A DNA stretch of 64,000 nucleotides from Novosphingobium sp. (GCF_030699305.1 NZ_JAUYNB010000017.1:113654-177653); one strand, 5' to 3'. Positions 19,901 to 29,167 are shown, counted from the first letter of the stretch. Notes: generated from the letters alone by a model not told the origin. Numbers and translations: made by a program.

Positions 19901-22351
19901 TCAGCGGCTTTGCGGTCTGGCAAGAAACGCGTTCTTGGTTTTCAGGCTGGCCACTTCGCTCCATGGCTCGTCGGGCCAGCGGTGCTTGGGGTAGCGGCCC
20001 TTCATGTCCTTGACCACATCGCGCCACGATCCGCGCCAGAACGCGGGCAGATCGCGGGTGGTCTGAACCGGCTTGTGTCCCGGATCAGTCAGTTTGAGCA
20101 GCAGCGGCAGCGGCGGCTGACCGAACGTGGGGTGGCGGTCCAGCCCGAACAGCGCCTGCACGCGCAATTCCACGCTGGGGCCGCCGGGATCGTCATAGTC
20201 GATGGCGTGGGACGTGCCCGCCGGGCTGGTGAACTGCGCGGGCGCAAGCCGGTCCAGCGCCTGCTGCGCGCTGTAATCCAGCCGCGCACGCAGGGCCTCA
20301 TGCACTTTGCCGGAATCCAGCTGGTCCAGCCGCCGTGTCAGCAGCGCCCCCAACCAGTCGTCGAGATCAGCCAGCAACGCCGCCTCGTCCAGCGCCGCCA
20401 CCCCGGCAAAGCGGGCGCGGCACAGCAGGTTCTCGCTGGCACGCGACAATGGGACCAGTCCCAATCCCTCGGCGCGCAGCTTGTCCACCATGAACGCGCG
20501 GATTGCCGCCGGGTCCGGGGCCGGATCAGGGCCGCGCGCCAGCGTGGCCGCGCCCAGCCGCGCTTCCAGCAGCGCTTCGACCCGCTTGTCATCCGCCACC
20601 CAGCGCAGCGCGGTGCGCCGTTCAATCCGGTGCGCGAGCCAGCGGGTCACTTCGGCCTCGTCCAGCGCAATCGCCCCGGTGATCCGCGCGCCGGTGGCAG
20701 AGCCTTGCGCCTCGCCCACGGCCAGCCATTCCGCGCGGGCGAGCGAGGACACGGGATCAAGCCGCAGGCCCCGGCCCCCTGATGTCAGCCATTCCTCACC
20801 CGTGGCAGAGCGGCGGCGGGCGATGTTGTCGGGGAAACCCTCCGCCAGCAGAATGCCAAGCGGCGGGCCGTTCTGAGCGGCGTTCCTGACCAGCCCGCGC
20901 GCCTGCCGCTCCCACCGCTCCGCCAGCTTGCGCGAGGCTTCGGCCCGTGCCGAGCGGTCCGCATTCCAGCGGTCGAGCCGCGCCGCCAGATCCTCACCGC
21001 GCCCGCCAAGCCCGCGCTCCTGCAACAACAGCGCCAGCCGCGCGCCTTCCCGGCCCGCGCCATGCTGCGCCGCATAGAGCAGCATATGCGCCTGGCGCGG
21101 CTCCATCGGCAGCGCCGCCATGCTGCGCCCGTGCGGCGTGATCCGCCCCGCCTCGTCCAGCGCCCCCAGCGATTGCAGCACCGCGCGGGCCGCGCCAATG
21201 GCAGCAGCTGGCGGCGGGTCGATCCACGGCAGCGCAGCGGGATCGCCCGCGCCCCATTGCGCCAGACTGAGCAGCAGCGGCGCCAGATCGGACGTCAGCA
21301 TTTCGGGCGGATCGAACGGCGCGCGCCCCGGATGCGCGGCTTCTTCCCACAGGCGATAGGCCGTCCCCGGCCCCTGCCGCGCCGCGCGGCCCGCGCGCTG
21401 CGCCGCGGCGGCCTGGCTGGCGCGGCGGGTGACCAGCCGGGTCACGCCCGCCGCCTTGTCATACTCCGCCCGGCGCGACAGGCCTGCATCGACCACCACC
21501 GATACGCCGTCGAGCGTCAGCGATGTTTCGGCAATCGCGGTGGCCAGCACGATCCGCCGCCGCCCCTGCGCGTCGCGCCGGATCGCCGTGCGTTGCGCGG
21601 CCGGTTCGCACTGGCCGTGCAGCGGCAGGACCAGCGCGGCGGGCAGCCTGTCCGCCAGCCGTTCCCGCACCCGCTCGATCTCGCCCACGCCGGGCAGGAA
21701 GGCCAGAATATCGCCGGTTTCCTCGCGCCATGCGGTCAGGATCGCGCTGGTCACCGCGTCCTCGATCCGCAGGTCCGGTCGCGCACCCAGCCAGCGGACG
21801 GTCAGCGGATGGGCCTTGCCTTCGCTCTCCACCACCGGCGCGTCACTGAGCAGTCCGGCAAACCGCGCACCGTCGATGGTGGCGGACATCACCACCAGCC
21901 GCAGATCGGGCCGCAGCACTTGCTGGCTTTCAATCGCCAGCGCCAGCCCCAGATCGGAATCGAGATGCCGCTCGTGCGCTTCATCGAACAGCACGGCGGA
22001 AACGCCGGTGAGTTCCGGGTCGTTCAGGATCGTGGAAACGAAAATCGCCTCGGTCATCACCAGCACGCGGGTTCGGGCGCTGCGTTTGCTGTCCAGCCGG
22101 GTGAGGTAGCCGACCGTCTCGCCCGGCGCCTCGCCCAGCAATTCGGCCATCCGCTCCGCCGCTGCGCGCGCCGCCACGCGGCGGGGGGACAGCAGGATCA
22201 CCGTTCCGCTGCACCACGGCTCCGCCAGCAGCGCCGTTGCCACCGAGGTCGTCTTGCCCGCCCCCGGCGGCGCGATCAGCACCGCGCTGGTCCCGGCGCG
22301 CAATGCGGCGAGCAGATCGGGCAGGACGGCGTGGATGGGAAGGTCAGTCAC
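19901..22351 (-). CDS. hrpB: ATP-dependent helicase HrpB
   Basis: A DEAH-box RNA-helicase-like protein of 816 residues, normal for HrpB. Visible motifs are Walker A APPGAGKT, DEAH in VLFDEAHERHLDSD, SATI, and the motif VI QRAGRAARQGPGTAYRLW. The HrpB-specific C-terminal domain ends with WRDVVKDMKGRYPKHRWPDEPW. The cellular role of HrpB is poorly known. I chose GTG 22351 (VTDLPIHAVLPDLL); upstream in-frame codons run into the large inverted repeat. The gene is followed by 91 bases with no recognised feature. Confidence 0.93.
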   Translation of the reverse strand: MTDLPIHAVLPDLLAALRAGTSAVLIAPPGAGKTTSVATALLAEPWCSGTVILLSPRRVAARAAAERMAELLGEAPGETVGYLTRLDSKRSARTRVLVMTEAIFVSTILNDPELTGVSAVLFDEAHERHLDSDLGLALAIESQQVLRPDLRLVVMSATIDGARFAGLLSDAPVVESEGKAHPLTVRWLGARPDLRIEDAVTSAILTAWREETGDILAFLPGVGEIERVRERLADRLPAALVLPLHGQCEPAAQRTAIRRDAQGRRRIVLATAIAETSLTLDGVSVVVDAGLSRRAEYDKAAGVTRLVTRRASQAAAAQRAGRAARQGPGTAYRLWEEAAHPGRAPFDPPEMLTSDLAPLLLSLAQWGAGDPAALPWIDPPPAAAIGAARAVLQSLGALDEAGRITPHGRSMAALPMEPRQAHMLLYAAQHGAGREGARLALLLQERGLGGRGEDLAARLDRWNADRSARAEASRKLAERWERQARGLVRNAAQNGPPLGILLAEGFPDNIARRRSATGEEWLTSGGRGLRLDPVSSLARAEWLAVGEAQGSATGARITGAIALDEAEVTRWLAHRIERRTALRWVADDKRVEALLEARLGAATLARGPDPAPDPAAIRAFMVDKLRAEGLGLVPLSRASENLLCRARFAGVAALDEAALLADLDDWLGALLTRRLDQLDSGKVHEALRARLDYSAQQALDRLAPAQFTSPAGTSHAIDYDDPGGPSVELRVQALFGLDRHPTFGQPPLPLLLKLTDPGHKPVQTTRDLPAFWRGSWRDVVKDMKGRYPKHRWPDEPWSEVASLKTKNAFLARPQSR

Positions 22352-22369
22352 GCGAAGGGCCTTAGCCGA

Positions 22370-22508
22370 TCCTCCCCGGCACGGGGAGGGGGACCATGCG
22401 AAGCATGGTGGAGGGGCACAGGCAGGCATTAACGACAGTCAAGGGCGGGCTTTGTCGTGCCTGCCCCTCCACCACCTGCGGTGGTCCCCCTCCCCGTGCC
22501 GGGGAGGA
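22370..22508. repeat. 139-bp near-perfect inverted repeat with nested hairpins
   Basis: Perfect 27-bp terminal arms (22370-22396 and 22482-22508) enclose further pairing arms (TGGTGGAGGGGCA with TGCCCCTCCACCA). Small hairpins sit in each half: CCATGC-GAA-GCATGG and CCACC-TGC-GGTGG. The 7-mer GGCCTTA occurs just outside each end in direct orientation (22358-22364 and 22512-22518). It separates hrpB from the aldo/keto reductase and runs up to 8 bases short of the latter's stop codon. Confidence 0.85.
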
Positions 22509-22515
22509 AGAGGCC

Positions 22516-23532
22516 TTAACCCATCGGGTACATGATCTCGCGGCTGACCTTGTTGATGGCCTTCATCACGTCCGCCGGCAGCACCAGATCGGCCGCCGCG
22601 AAGATATCGGGCAAGTGCTCTTCCTTGCTGACCCCAACGATGGTCGAGGCGACGAAATCATGCTGCTTCGACCATGCCACCGCCATGGTCGCCGCGCTCA
22701 TCCCCGCTTCGGCCGCAATCGCCGCAAACCGCTCGGTCGAGGCAATCGACTTGTCGTTGACGAACCGCCGCCCCATTGCCGCCTGCCGCCCTTCCATCGC
22801 CAGATAGCGTGAAAAGCGCGCGCCTTCGGGCTTCGCACCGCCCGAATACTTGCCGGTCAGCACACCCCCGCCAATCGGGGAATAGGGGATCAGGCTGACC
22901 CCTTCCTGGCGGCAGACCTGCGCCAGTTCATCCTCGAACCGGCGGTTGTTCAGGCTGAAATTGTTCTGGATCGTCTGATAGCGCGCCGTCCCCAGCCGTT
23001 CCGACGCGGCGATGGATTTCATCAGGCCCCAGCTGGTTTCGTTGGAACAGCCGGTGATCCGCACTTTGCCCGCGCGCACCAGTTCATCCAGCACTTCCAT
23101 CGTTTCGTCATAGGGCGTGTCGTGATCGGGCCAATGGGTCTGGTACAGGTCGATATAGTCCGTCCCCAGCTTGGTCAGGCTGTCTTCCAGCGCGACGATG
23201 ATGTTGCGCCGGTCGAGCGCGGTCATCCCTTCGCGCTTGGGGCTGCGGAACCAGACGTGGCTGGGGCCGGACACCTTGGTGGCCAGAATAATCGCATCGC
23301 GCGGCTTGGTCTTCAGCCACTTCCCCACGATCTCCTCGGTCCGCCCGACCCACTTCGGGTCCGGCGGCACGGGATAGCCCTCAGCCGTGTCGTAGAAGTT
23401 GATGCCCTGTTCAAAGCACTGGTCGAGGATCCGCAGCGCAGTTGCCTCGTCCACCTGGCTGCCAAAGGTCATCGTCCCCATGCAGATATCGGACACGACG
23501 AGGGCGGATCTGCCGAGGCGGCGGTGCTGCAT
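22516..23532 (-). CDS. Aldo/keto reductase
   Basis: A 338-residue NADPH-dependent oxidoreductase with a TIM-barrel fold. The catalytic tetrad is complete: Asp48 and Tyr53 (NFYDTAEGYP), Lys86 (ATKVSG) and His133 (YQTHWPD). The coenzyme region STIVGVSKEEHL is near residue 300. It resembles the Tas / voltage-channel-beta-like branch rather than sugar-specific reductases, but the substrate cannot be assigned. ATG 23532 is used, with GGGAG about 11 bases upstream. The downstream side is bounded by the large inverted repeat. Confidence 0.9.
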   Translation of the reverse strand: MQHRRLGRSALVVSDICMGTMTFGSQVDEATALRILDQCFEQGINFYDTAEGYPVPPDPKWVGRTEEIVGKWLKTKPRDAIILATKVSGPSHVWFRSPKREGMTALDRRNIIVALEDSLTKLGTDYIDLYQTHWPDHDTPYDETMEVLDELVRAGKVRITGCSNETSWGLMKSIAASERLGTARYQTIQNNFSLNNRRFEDELAQVCRQEGVSLIPYSPIGGGVLTGKYSGGAKPEGARFSRYLAMEGRQAAMGRRFVNDKSIASTERFAAIAAEAGMSAATMAVAWSKQHDFVASTIVGVSKEEHLPDIFAAADLVLPADVMKAINKVSREIMYPMG

Positions 23533-23630
23533 GATGTTGGTAACTCCCGATGCTGTGCTTGCGCGCAACGGTGCCGGGTTGGCGGGGCGGGGTCAATGGG
23601 CCTTGGGCAGACGGGGCGGCACGCCGCCAA

Positions 23631-24647
23631 TCAGAACCGGCGATGCACCGCAAACTCGGCCGCTTCGGCCATCGCCGAGCGCGCGGCCCCGGCCGGGAAC
23701 CCTGCAATCGCATCGATCGCGCGCTGGGCAAAGTGGCGGGCGCGTTCGCGGGTGGCGCTGACGGTGTCGTGACGGCCGATCAGTTCTACCGCGTGGGCCA
23801 GATCGGCATCCGCAGTGCGGTGGCCGCCGATGGCCGCGCGCCAGAATTCGCGCTCTTCCTCGGATCCCCGGGCATAGGCGAGGATCACCGGCAAGGTCAT
23901 CTTGCCCTCACGGAAATCGTCACCCTTGCCCTTGCCCATCTCGCCGCTTTCGGAATCGTAATCCATCGCGTCATCGACCAGCTGAAAGGCAATGCCCAGA
24001 TTGCGACCGTAATCTTCGAGCGCACGTTCTTCCGTCTCGCCCTTTTCGGCAACGACGGCGGCGATCCGGGTGGCGGCGGCGAACAGCGCGGCAGTTTTCG
24101 CGCCGATGATGCCGAGGTAGCGTTCCTCGCTCGTTTCGATCTGGCGCTGCGCGGTCAGCTGATCGACTTCGCCTTCGGAAATGACCGAGCTGGCATTGGA
24201 GAGGATTTTCAGCACTTTCAGGCTGCCATCCTCGACCATCAGTTCAAAGCTGCGGGTGAACAGGAAATCGCCAACCAGCACGGTCGCCGGGTTGCCGAAT
24301 ACCATGTTGGCGGTCGCCTTGCCCCGGCGCAGTTCGCTGCCATCGACGACGTCATCGTGCAGCAGGGTGGCGGTGTGGATAAATTCAACTGCAGCGGCCA
24401 GCTTGTAGTGGCGCGAACCCTGATAGCCGCACAGCGCCGCCCCGGCGAGCGTCAGCATCGGGCGCATCCGCTTGCCGCCGCCTGCGATCAGGTGCCCGGC
24501 CAGCGCCGGGATCAGCGGAATGCGGCTTTGCATCCGGTCCAGAATCACTGCGTTGACGCTGTTCATGCCATCGGCAGTCAGCGCAAGCATCGGCTGGAGG
24601 GAAGGCTCATCCGCGCGGGGGCGCAGGGGGATCACGTTGGCGCTCAT
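23631..24647 (-). CDS. All-trans polyprenyl diphosphate synthase (quinone side chain)
   Basis: The enzyme extends farnesyl-PP with isopentenyl-PP to make the ubiquinone side chain; in Sphingomonadales this is usually decaprenyl (Q-10). Both aspartate-rich motifs are present: LLHDDVVDGSELRRG and FQLVDDAMDYDSE. GGGKRMRPML is the substrate-binding GKR motif. ATG 24647 gives 338 residues and the usual MSANVIPLRP start; ATG 24701 would add 18 residues. Chain length cannot be read safely from the sequence. The gene is divergent from chorismate mutase. Confidence 0.93.
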   Translation of the reverse strand: MSANVIPLRPRADEPSLQPMLALTADGMNSVNAVILDRMQSRIPLIPALAGHLIAGGGKRMRPMLTLAGAALCGYQGSRHYKLAAAVEFIHTATLLHDDVVDGSELRRGKATANMVFGNPATVLVGDFLFTRSFELMVEDGSLKVLKILSNASSVISEGEVDQLTAQRQIETSEERYLGIIGAKTAALFAAATRIAAVVAEKGETEERALEDYGRNLGIAFQLVDDAMDYDSESGEMGKGKGDDFREGKMTLPVILAYARGSEEEREFWRAAIGGHRTADADLAHAVELIGRHDTVSATRERARHFAQRAIDAIAGFPAGAARSAMAEAAEFAVHRRF

Positions 24648-24736
24648 CAGGGAGGGCCATTGCCCCCCGATCGTCCTGAACGCAAGTGCATTCACGGCCA
24701 TGGAACTGTGTAAAATGTCATGCTAACGGCGCAGCT

Positions 24737-25030
24737 ATGTCCGAAGCCCCGTCAGATCCCGTGCTCGCCAGTTTCCGGTCCAGCATCGACAACATCGATG
24801 CCGCACTGATCCACATCCTGGCCGAGCGATTCCGCATCACCAAGGCGGTTGGTGCCTACAAGGCCGAGAACCAGCTGCCCGCGTCCGATCCGGGGCGCGA
24901 GGATCGCCAGATTGCCCGCCTGCGCAAGCTGGCCGAGGACGCACAGCTCGACCCGGAGTTTTCCGAAAAGTTCCTGCGCTTCATCATCCAGGAAGTCATC
25001 CGCCACCACGAACAGGCGGCGGCGAAATAG
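24737..25030 (+). CDS. Monofunctional chorismate mutase (AroQ class)
   Basis: The enzyme converts chorismate to prephenate on the way to Phe and Tyr. The 97-residue all-helical product shows the AroQ pattern: FRSSIDNIDAALIHILAERF, then TKAVGAYKAENQLPASDPGRE with the active-site Arg/Lys/Asp cluster, then KFLRFIIQEVIRHHEQ. It stands alone with no fused prephenate dehydratase. ATG 24737 is used. An in-frame extension to 24686 would overlap the divergent promoter region. It is convergent with the lipoprotein gene, three bases away. Confidence 0.9.
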   Translation: MSEAPSDPVLASFRSSIDNIDAALIHILAERFRITKAVGAYKAENQLPASDPGREDRQIARLRKLAEDAQLDPEFSEKFLRFIIQEVIRHHEQAAAK

Positions 25031-25033
25031 CGC

Positions 25034-25729
25034 TCAGGGCGCGTAATCACGCACCCAGCGGCTGATGATGATCGAAAAGCCGTCACCCGCTGCGATGGCC
25101 TCGCTCCCGGCGGCGGCGCGGCGCAGGGCGGGAATGTCTTTCGCGCCGCAGGAATCGCCTTTGACCACCAGTCCTTTGAACGGCTTGTCGGTCACGAACC
25201 GGGTGCGCCCGGACAGACCCTGTTTGCGCGGTGGTTTCGGGCCGCACAGCACCGGCCAGCGGCGCAGCGCGGTGATCCGGCCTGCGCTGTCGGTCGCGGT
25301 CGGCTGCACGGCGGTGTAGATATAGAACGGCTTGTCCGTGTCCACGCCGTCCACCGGCGGGCCGCCGCCGACCGGACGATTTGAGATGATCTGGTCAATC
25401 TGCGGGGTGCCGTCGGCCAGAACGTGGACGATCTTGTCCCACCGCGCCGGGTCCAGCCGCTCGGCCGGGGGGCGATCATCGTCGCTGGCGGCAGGGCCAA
25501 GGTATTCCCCACCGCGCACCAGTACGGGCCGCGCGCAATCCGGCCAGTCGGGTAGCGCGGCTGCGGGATCGAGCGAACAATCGGCCGTGTCGAGCATCGC
25601 CCAGATCCCCTTTTTGAGCTGCGGGCCAGACGGCGCTGCGAACCATGGCCGCTCGGACACGACCATGTTGCACCCACCCAGCACCGCCGCGGCGGCAAGC
25701 GCCAGAAGCGCCCGGCTGAACCCGTTCAT
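25034..25729 (-). CDS. Putative lipoprotein encoded with a two-component system
   Basis: No named family is recognised. The 231-residue product has a lipoprotein signal with lipobox LGGC (Cys20), so it should be anchored to a membrane facing the periplasm. The mature part has spaced cysteines (DCSLDP, DCARP, LCGPK, SCGAKD) that could form two disulfides. Its start ATG overlaps the histidine-kinase stop codon as TGATG, indicating translational coupling. It may be a sensor partner or an output of the PepSY/PhoP-like/PhoQ-like operon, which is inference from position only. Confidence 0.75.
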   Translation of the reverse strand: MNGFSRALLALAAAAVLGGCNMVVSERPWFAAPSGPQLKKGIWAMLDTADCSLDPAAALPDWPDCARPVLVRGGEYLGPAASDDDRPPAERLDPARWDKIVHVLADGTPQIDQIISNRPVGGGPPVDGVDTDKPFYIYTAVQPTATDSAGRITALRRWPVLCGPKPPRKQGLSGRTRFVTDKPFKGLVVKGDSCGAKDIPALRRAAAGSEAIAAGDGFSIIISRWVRDYAP

Positions 25730-27123
25730 CACCCTGCCCCCCGCACGCGTGGCAGGCGCAGTTTGACCAGCAGCCCGCCCAGATCCTCGCTCTCTTCCAG
25801 CGCGACCGATCCGCCGTAAATCTCTGCCACATCGCGGACGATCGCAAGCCCCAGTCCGGTGCCGGGCTTGCCGGTATCGAGCCGCGCGCCGCGATCGAAG
25901 ATGCGTTCGCGCTCCGCCTCGGGGATGCCCATGCCGTCGTCCTCGACCCAGATTTCGCACTGCTCGCTGCCCGGCACGGCGTCGAGCGTGACGAACACGC
26001 TGCCCCCGCCATATTTGGCCGCGTTCTCGATCAGGTTGCCCAGGATCTCATCCAGATCCTGCCGCTCGATCGCGACTTGCGCGTTGCGGTTGCCGTCCAG
26101 ATCGAACCGGGTGCGTTCATATAGTCGTGTCACGGCGCGCAATACCGCCTCGGCACTTTCCGTCACGCTGGCGCGGGCCTGGCCCACGGCGCGGCGGCCC
26201 ACCGCGCGGGCGCGGGCCAGATGGTGATCGACCTGACGGCGCATCACGGCCGCTTCGCGGATCACGGTATCGGGCAAGTCGGGCGAGCGCGCAGTGGCCG
26301 CATTCATCACCACGGTCAGCGGGGTCTTGAGCGCGTGGGCCAGGTTCCCGGCATGGGTCCGTGCCTCTTCCGCCTGCTTTTCCGAATGGGCCAGCAGCGC
26401 GTTCAGTTCCAGCACCAGCGGCTGCACTTCCAGCGGCAGCGGATCGGTCACGCGGTTCGCGCCGGTGGAGCGCATGCGCTGGATCGCGCGCCGCACGCCG
26501 CGCAGCGGGCCAAGGCCATACCAGGTCTGCAAAGCCGCCATCAGGAACAGCCCCAGCCCCAGCACGAGGAAGCTCCAAGCCAGGATCGAGCGGATGCGGC
26601 GGATCTGGCCGTCCAGTTCCGCCCGGCTTTCCGCGACGGTGAACCACCACTTGGTCTCGCTGCCCGGCAGGATGATCGAACGTTCCATCACCCGCAGCGG
26701 TTCGCCGGCGAACTGGTCGCTGTCATAGATGTGCGGGGCGTTGTCGAAGTGGTCGGCGTGGACTTTCAGGCTGCGGTCCCACAGCGAGCGTGAGGGAAAA
26801 TCCTCATGCCCCTGACCGCTGATCTGCCAGTACAGCCCGCTGCTCGGTTCCAGAAAGCGCTGATCGCCCAGCGGGCGGTTGAAGAACACTTCGCCGTCCG
26901 GGCCGATTTCCGCCGACCCGATCATCGCGGTGAGCATATAGCCCAGCTGGTTGTCGAAATTGCGGGTAACGAGGTTGGCCAGCGTCCGGTCGAGCGCGAG
27001 CCCGCCGAGCAGCAGCAGGATCGCGATCCACCCCGCCGCGATCACCATCATGCGCCGCGACAGGGAACCGGTATGCGATCGGACGACAGGTTCCGGTTGA
27101 GGGCTATCCAGCACGGCTGTCAC
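25729..27123 (-). CDS. Sensor histidine kinase (PhoQ/EnvZ-type architecture)
   Basis: A 464-residue inner-membrane kinase. TM1 is at about 26-45, a periplasmic sensor of about 135 residues follows, TM2 is at 180-199, and a short HAMP-like linker leads to the kinase. The phosphorylated histidine is His263 in NLAHALKTPL. The N box is NLIENAAKYGGG near 363, the G1 box is WVEDDGMGIP and the G2 box is GTGLGLAIV. The unusual LAHALKTP H-box and a PepSY partner are typical of PhoQ-like kinases. It lies 25 bases after the response regulator and is coupled to the lipoprotein gene. The signal sensed is unknown. Confidence 0.92.
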   Translation of the reverse strand: MTAVLDSPQPEPVVRSHTGSLSRRMMVIAAGWIAILLLLGGLALDRTLANLVTRNFDNQLGYMLTAMIGSAEIGPDGEVFFNRPLGDQRFLEPSSGLYWQISGQGHEDFPSRSLWDRSLKVHADHFDNAPHIYDSDQFAGEPLRVMERSIILPGSETKWWFTVAESRAELDGQIRRIRSILAWSFLVLGLGLFLMAALQTWYGLGPLRGVRRAIQRMRSTGANRVTDPLPLEVQPLVLELNALLAHSEKQAEEARTHAGNLAHALKTPLTVVMNAATARSPDLPDTVIREAAVMRRQVDHHLARARAVGRRAVGQARASVTESAEAVLRAVTRLYERTRFDLDGNRNAQVAIERQDLDEILGNLIENAAKYGGGSVFVTLDAVPGSEQCEIWVEDDGMGIPEAERERIFDRGARLDTGKPGTGLGLAIVRDVAEIYGGSVALEESEDLGGLLVKLRLPRVRGAG

Positions 27124-27148
27124 CCGATCCGACCAGGGTCTGGCCCCA

Positions 27149-27826
27149 TTAACCCCGGCCGGGGCCGACCGGATCGTCGAGGCTGTAGCCCAGCCCGCGG
27201 ATCGTGGTGATCACATCGGCCCCCAGCTTTTTGCGGATACGGGTCACGAAAACTTCGATCGTGTTCGAATCCCGGTCGAAATCCTGATCGTAGATATGCT
27301 CGATCAGTTCGGTCCGGCTGACGACCTTGCCCTTGTGGTGCAGCAGATAGGAAAGCAGCTTGTATTCCTGCGCGGTCAGTTTGACCGGTTCGCCGTTCAG
27401 CGTGACCCGGCCCGAACGCGTGTCCAGCCGCACTTCGCCCGCGATCAGTTCGCTGCTGGTGTTGCCCGATGCGCGGCGGATCAGCGCGCGCAGGCGGGCG
27501 ATCAGTTCTTCGGTCTGGAACGGCTTGGCAAGGTAATCGTCTGCACCCGCGTCCAGCCCGGCGACCTTGTCGGACCAGCTGTCGCGCGCGGTCAGGACCA
27601 GCACCGGGAACTTGCGGCCTTCCTTGCGCCACATCCCCAGCACGGTCAGCCCGTCGATTTCCGGCAGGCCCAGATCGAGGATCACGGCGTCGTATTCCTC
27701 GGTCGAGCCCATGAAGTGCCCGTCTTCGCCGTCGACCGACAGGTCGACCGCATAGCCGTTGGCTTCAAGCGTGGACTTCAGCTGTTTGCCGAGAGTCGGT
27801 TCGTCCTCGACGATCAGGATGCGCAT
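27149..27826 (-). CDS. OmpR/PhoP-family response regulator
   Basis: A 225-residue regulator with a complete receiver: acidic pair in VEDEP, phosphorylation site Asp51 in VILDLGLPEIDGL, Thr in VLTARDSW and Lys in LAKPF. A winged-helix DNA-binding domain follows, ending DSNTIEVFVTRIRKKLGADVITTIRGLGYSL. It is the cognate partner of the adjacent kinase. GGGGA lies 7 bases upstream of ATG 27826. The PepSY gene precedes it by 91 bases on the same strand. Confidence 0.94.
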   Translation of the reverse strand: MRILIVEDEPTLGKQLKSTLEANGYAVDLSVDGEDGHFMGSTEEYDAVILDLGLPEIDGLTVLGMWRKEGRKFPVLVLTARDSWSDKVAGLDAGADDYLAKPFQTEELIARLRALIRRASGNTSSELIAGEVRLDTRSGRVTLNGEPVKLTAQEYKLLSYLLHHKGKVVSRTELIEHIYDQDFDRDSNTIEVFVTRIRKKLGADVITTIRGLGYSLDDPVGPGRG

Positions 27827-27917
27827 TGGAAAATCCCCTGTGGAAGGCCGGATAAATGGGGCCTAACCCCCACGGCGTCAAGCAAACGGCATCACGCAAT
27901 CCGGCCAGTTGCAGCGC

Positions 27918-28211
27918 CTAGCGCGACTGGCGCAGGATGTCGCCGGACCGGGCGTCGATATCGACGAAAATCACCCGCCCGTCGCGAATGAACTTCATGC
28001 GATAGACCATGACGGTCGGATCATATTCCGGGCCAAGGTATTGTGCGCCTGCCATCGCCGGGAGCACTTTCTGTTCCAGCTGGCGCAGCGGCAGCACGTT
28101 TCCGGCGCGGGCTTCCTTGCGCACCTGTTTCTGTTCCCCGCCCGGCTGGGCAAGGACAGGCATGGCGGGAACCGCGATGGCAAGGGCGATGAGGAAGGTA
28201 AGCTTTCGCAT
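27918..28211 (-). CDS. Small periplasmic PepSY-domain protein
   Basis: A 97-residue protein with a signal peptide (MRKLTFLIALAIAVPAMPVLA, cleavage near 21) and one PepSY domain whose end YRMKFIRDGRVIFVDIDA-RSGDIL is characteristic. PepSY domains are thought to inhibit peptidases or bind ligands outside the cytoplasm. Position at the head of a response-regulator/kinase operon suggests a target gene of that system or a periplasmic modulator of the kinase, as seen for other PhoP/PhoQ-like loci; this is inference. Confidence 0.85.
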   Translation of the reverse strand: MRKLTFLIALAIAVPAMPVLAQPGGEQKQVRKEARAGNVLPLRQLEQKVLPAMAGAQYLGPEYDPTVMVYRMKFIRDGRVIFVDIDARSGDILRQSR

Positions 28212-28257
28212 GATGATCTGTCGCTACAACCCCAGGATTGAACGCGGTGTGAATGGT

Positions 28258-29100
28258 TCAGCCATGCCGCAGCAAGGCGATGTAGCGCGCGCGGATTTCC
28301 GTGGCCAGCGGCCCCGGCGTGCCCGAACCGACCGGTCGTCCATCCACTTCGACCACCGGCAGCACCAGCGATCCGGCGGCCGATACGAACGCCTCGCGCG
28401 CGGCGTACAGCTCATCCGGAGTAAAGGGGCGCTCTTCCACGGCCAGCCCCATGTCCCGCGCAATCGCCAGCGCATTGATCCGGGTAACACCGGGCAGCAC
28501 GCCGCTGTCGACCGGGTGCGAGACCAGCACGCCGCGCGCATCGATGATGTGGGCGTTGGCGCTGGTCTGTTCGGTAATCACGCCGTTTTCGACCAGCCAG
28601 GCGTCATCCACGCCCGCATCGCGCGCCAGCTCCTTGGCCATCACGGCATAGAGCAGCTGCGTGGTCTTGGCCGAACGGACCGTCCAGCGGCGGTCGGGAT
28701 GCAGGATCACTTTCAGCCCGGTTCTGGCCTTGGGAATGTCGACCAGCGCGACGTCCTGCGTAAACGCGAACCGGGTGGCCGGCACATTCGGCACGGGCGA
28801 GAGGAAATCGCGGTCCTCCGGTGCGCCGCCGGTGATCTGGAGATAGACGCGCCCCTCGGTCAGGTTGTTGCGGGCGATCAGCTGCGACAGCACGACCGGC
28901 CAGTCGGTGTCGTCGGTGATCCGCGCGGTCGCCTTTGACCGTTCCAGCCGGGCCGCGTGATGGGGCCAGTTGCAATAATGCCCGTCCAGCACCGGGGACA
29001 CTTCATAGACCCCTTGCGCGAACAGCAGCCCGCGATCGAAGATTGATACCTTTGCCTCGGTTTCGGGCAGGAATTCACCGTTGAGCCAGACTGTTCGCAT
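28258..29100 (-). CDS. dat: D-amino-acid transaminase (class IV PLP enzyme)
   Basis: The enzyme likely interconverts D-alanine and D-glutamate, precursors of peptidoglycan. The 280-residue product belongs to fold-type IV with branched-chain transaminases. Its PLP lysine is Lys145 in TVRSAKTTQLL and the acid is Glu177 in VITEQTSANAH; these positions coincide with Lys145 and Glu177 of the well-studied Bacillus D-alanine transaminase. The phosphate-binding loop is GVLPGVTR. ATG 29100 is used, not an in-frame ATG 36 bases upstream. A related branched-chain or aminodeoxychorismate enzyme is less likely. Confidence 0.85.
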   Translation of the reverse strand: MRTVWLNGEFLPETEAKVSIFDRGLLFAQGVYEVSPVLDGHYCNWPHHAARLERSKATARITDDTDWPVVLSQLIARNNLTEGRVYLQITGGAPEDRDFLSPVPNVPATRFAFTQDVALVDIPKARTGLKVILHPDRRWTVRSAKTTQLLYAVMAKELARDAGVDDAWLVENGVITEQTSANAHIIDARGVLVSHPVDSGVLPGVTRINALAIARDMGLAVEERPFTPDELYAAREAFVSAAGSLVLPVVEVDGRPVGSGTPGPLATEIRARYIALLRHG

Positions 29101-29167
29101 GGCGCATCCCTGCCCGCGCGGCTCCCGCCTTGTCAACTTGCCATCAGCCGCCTAGTTGCCGCGCACC

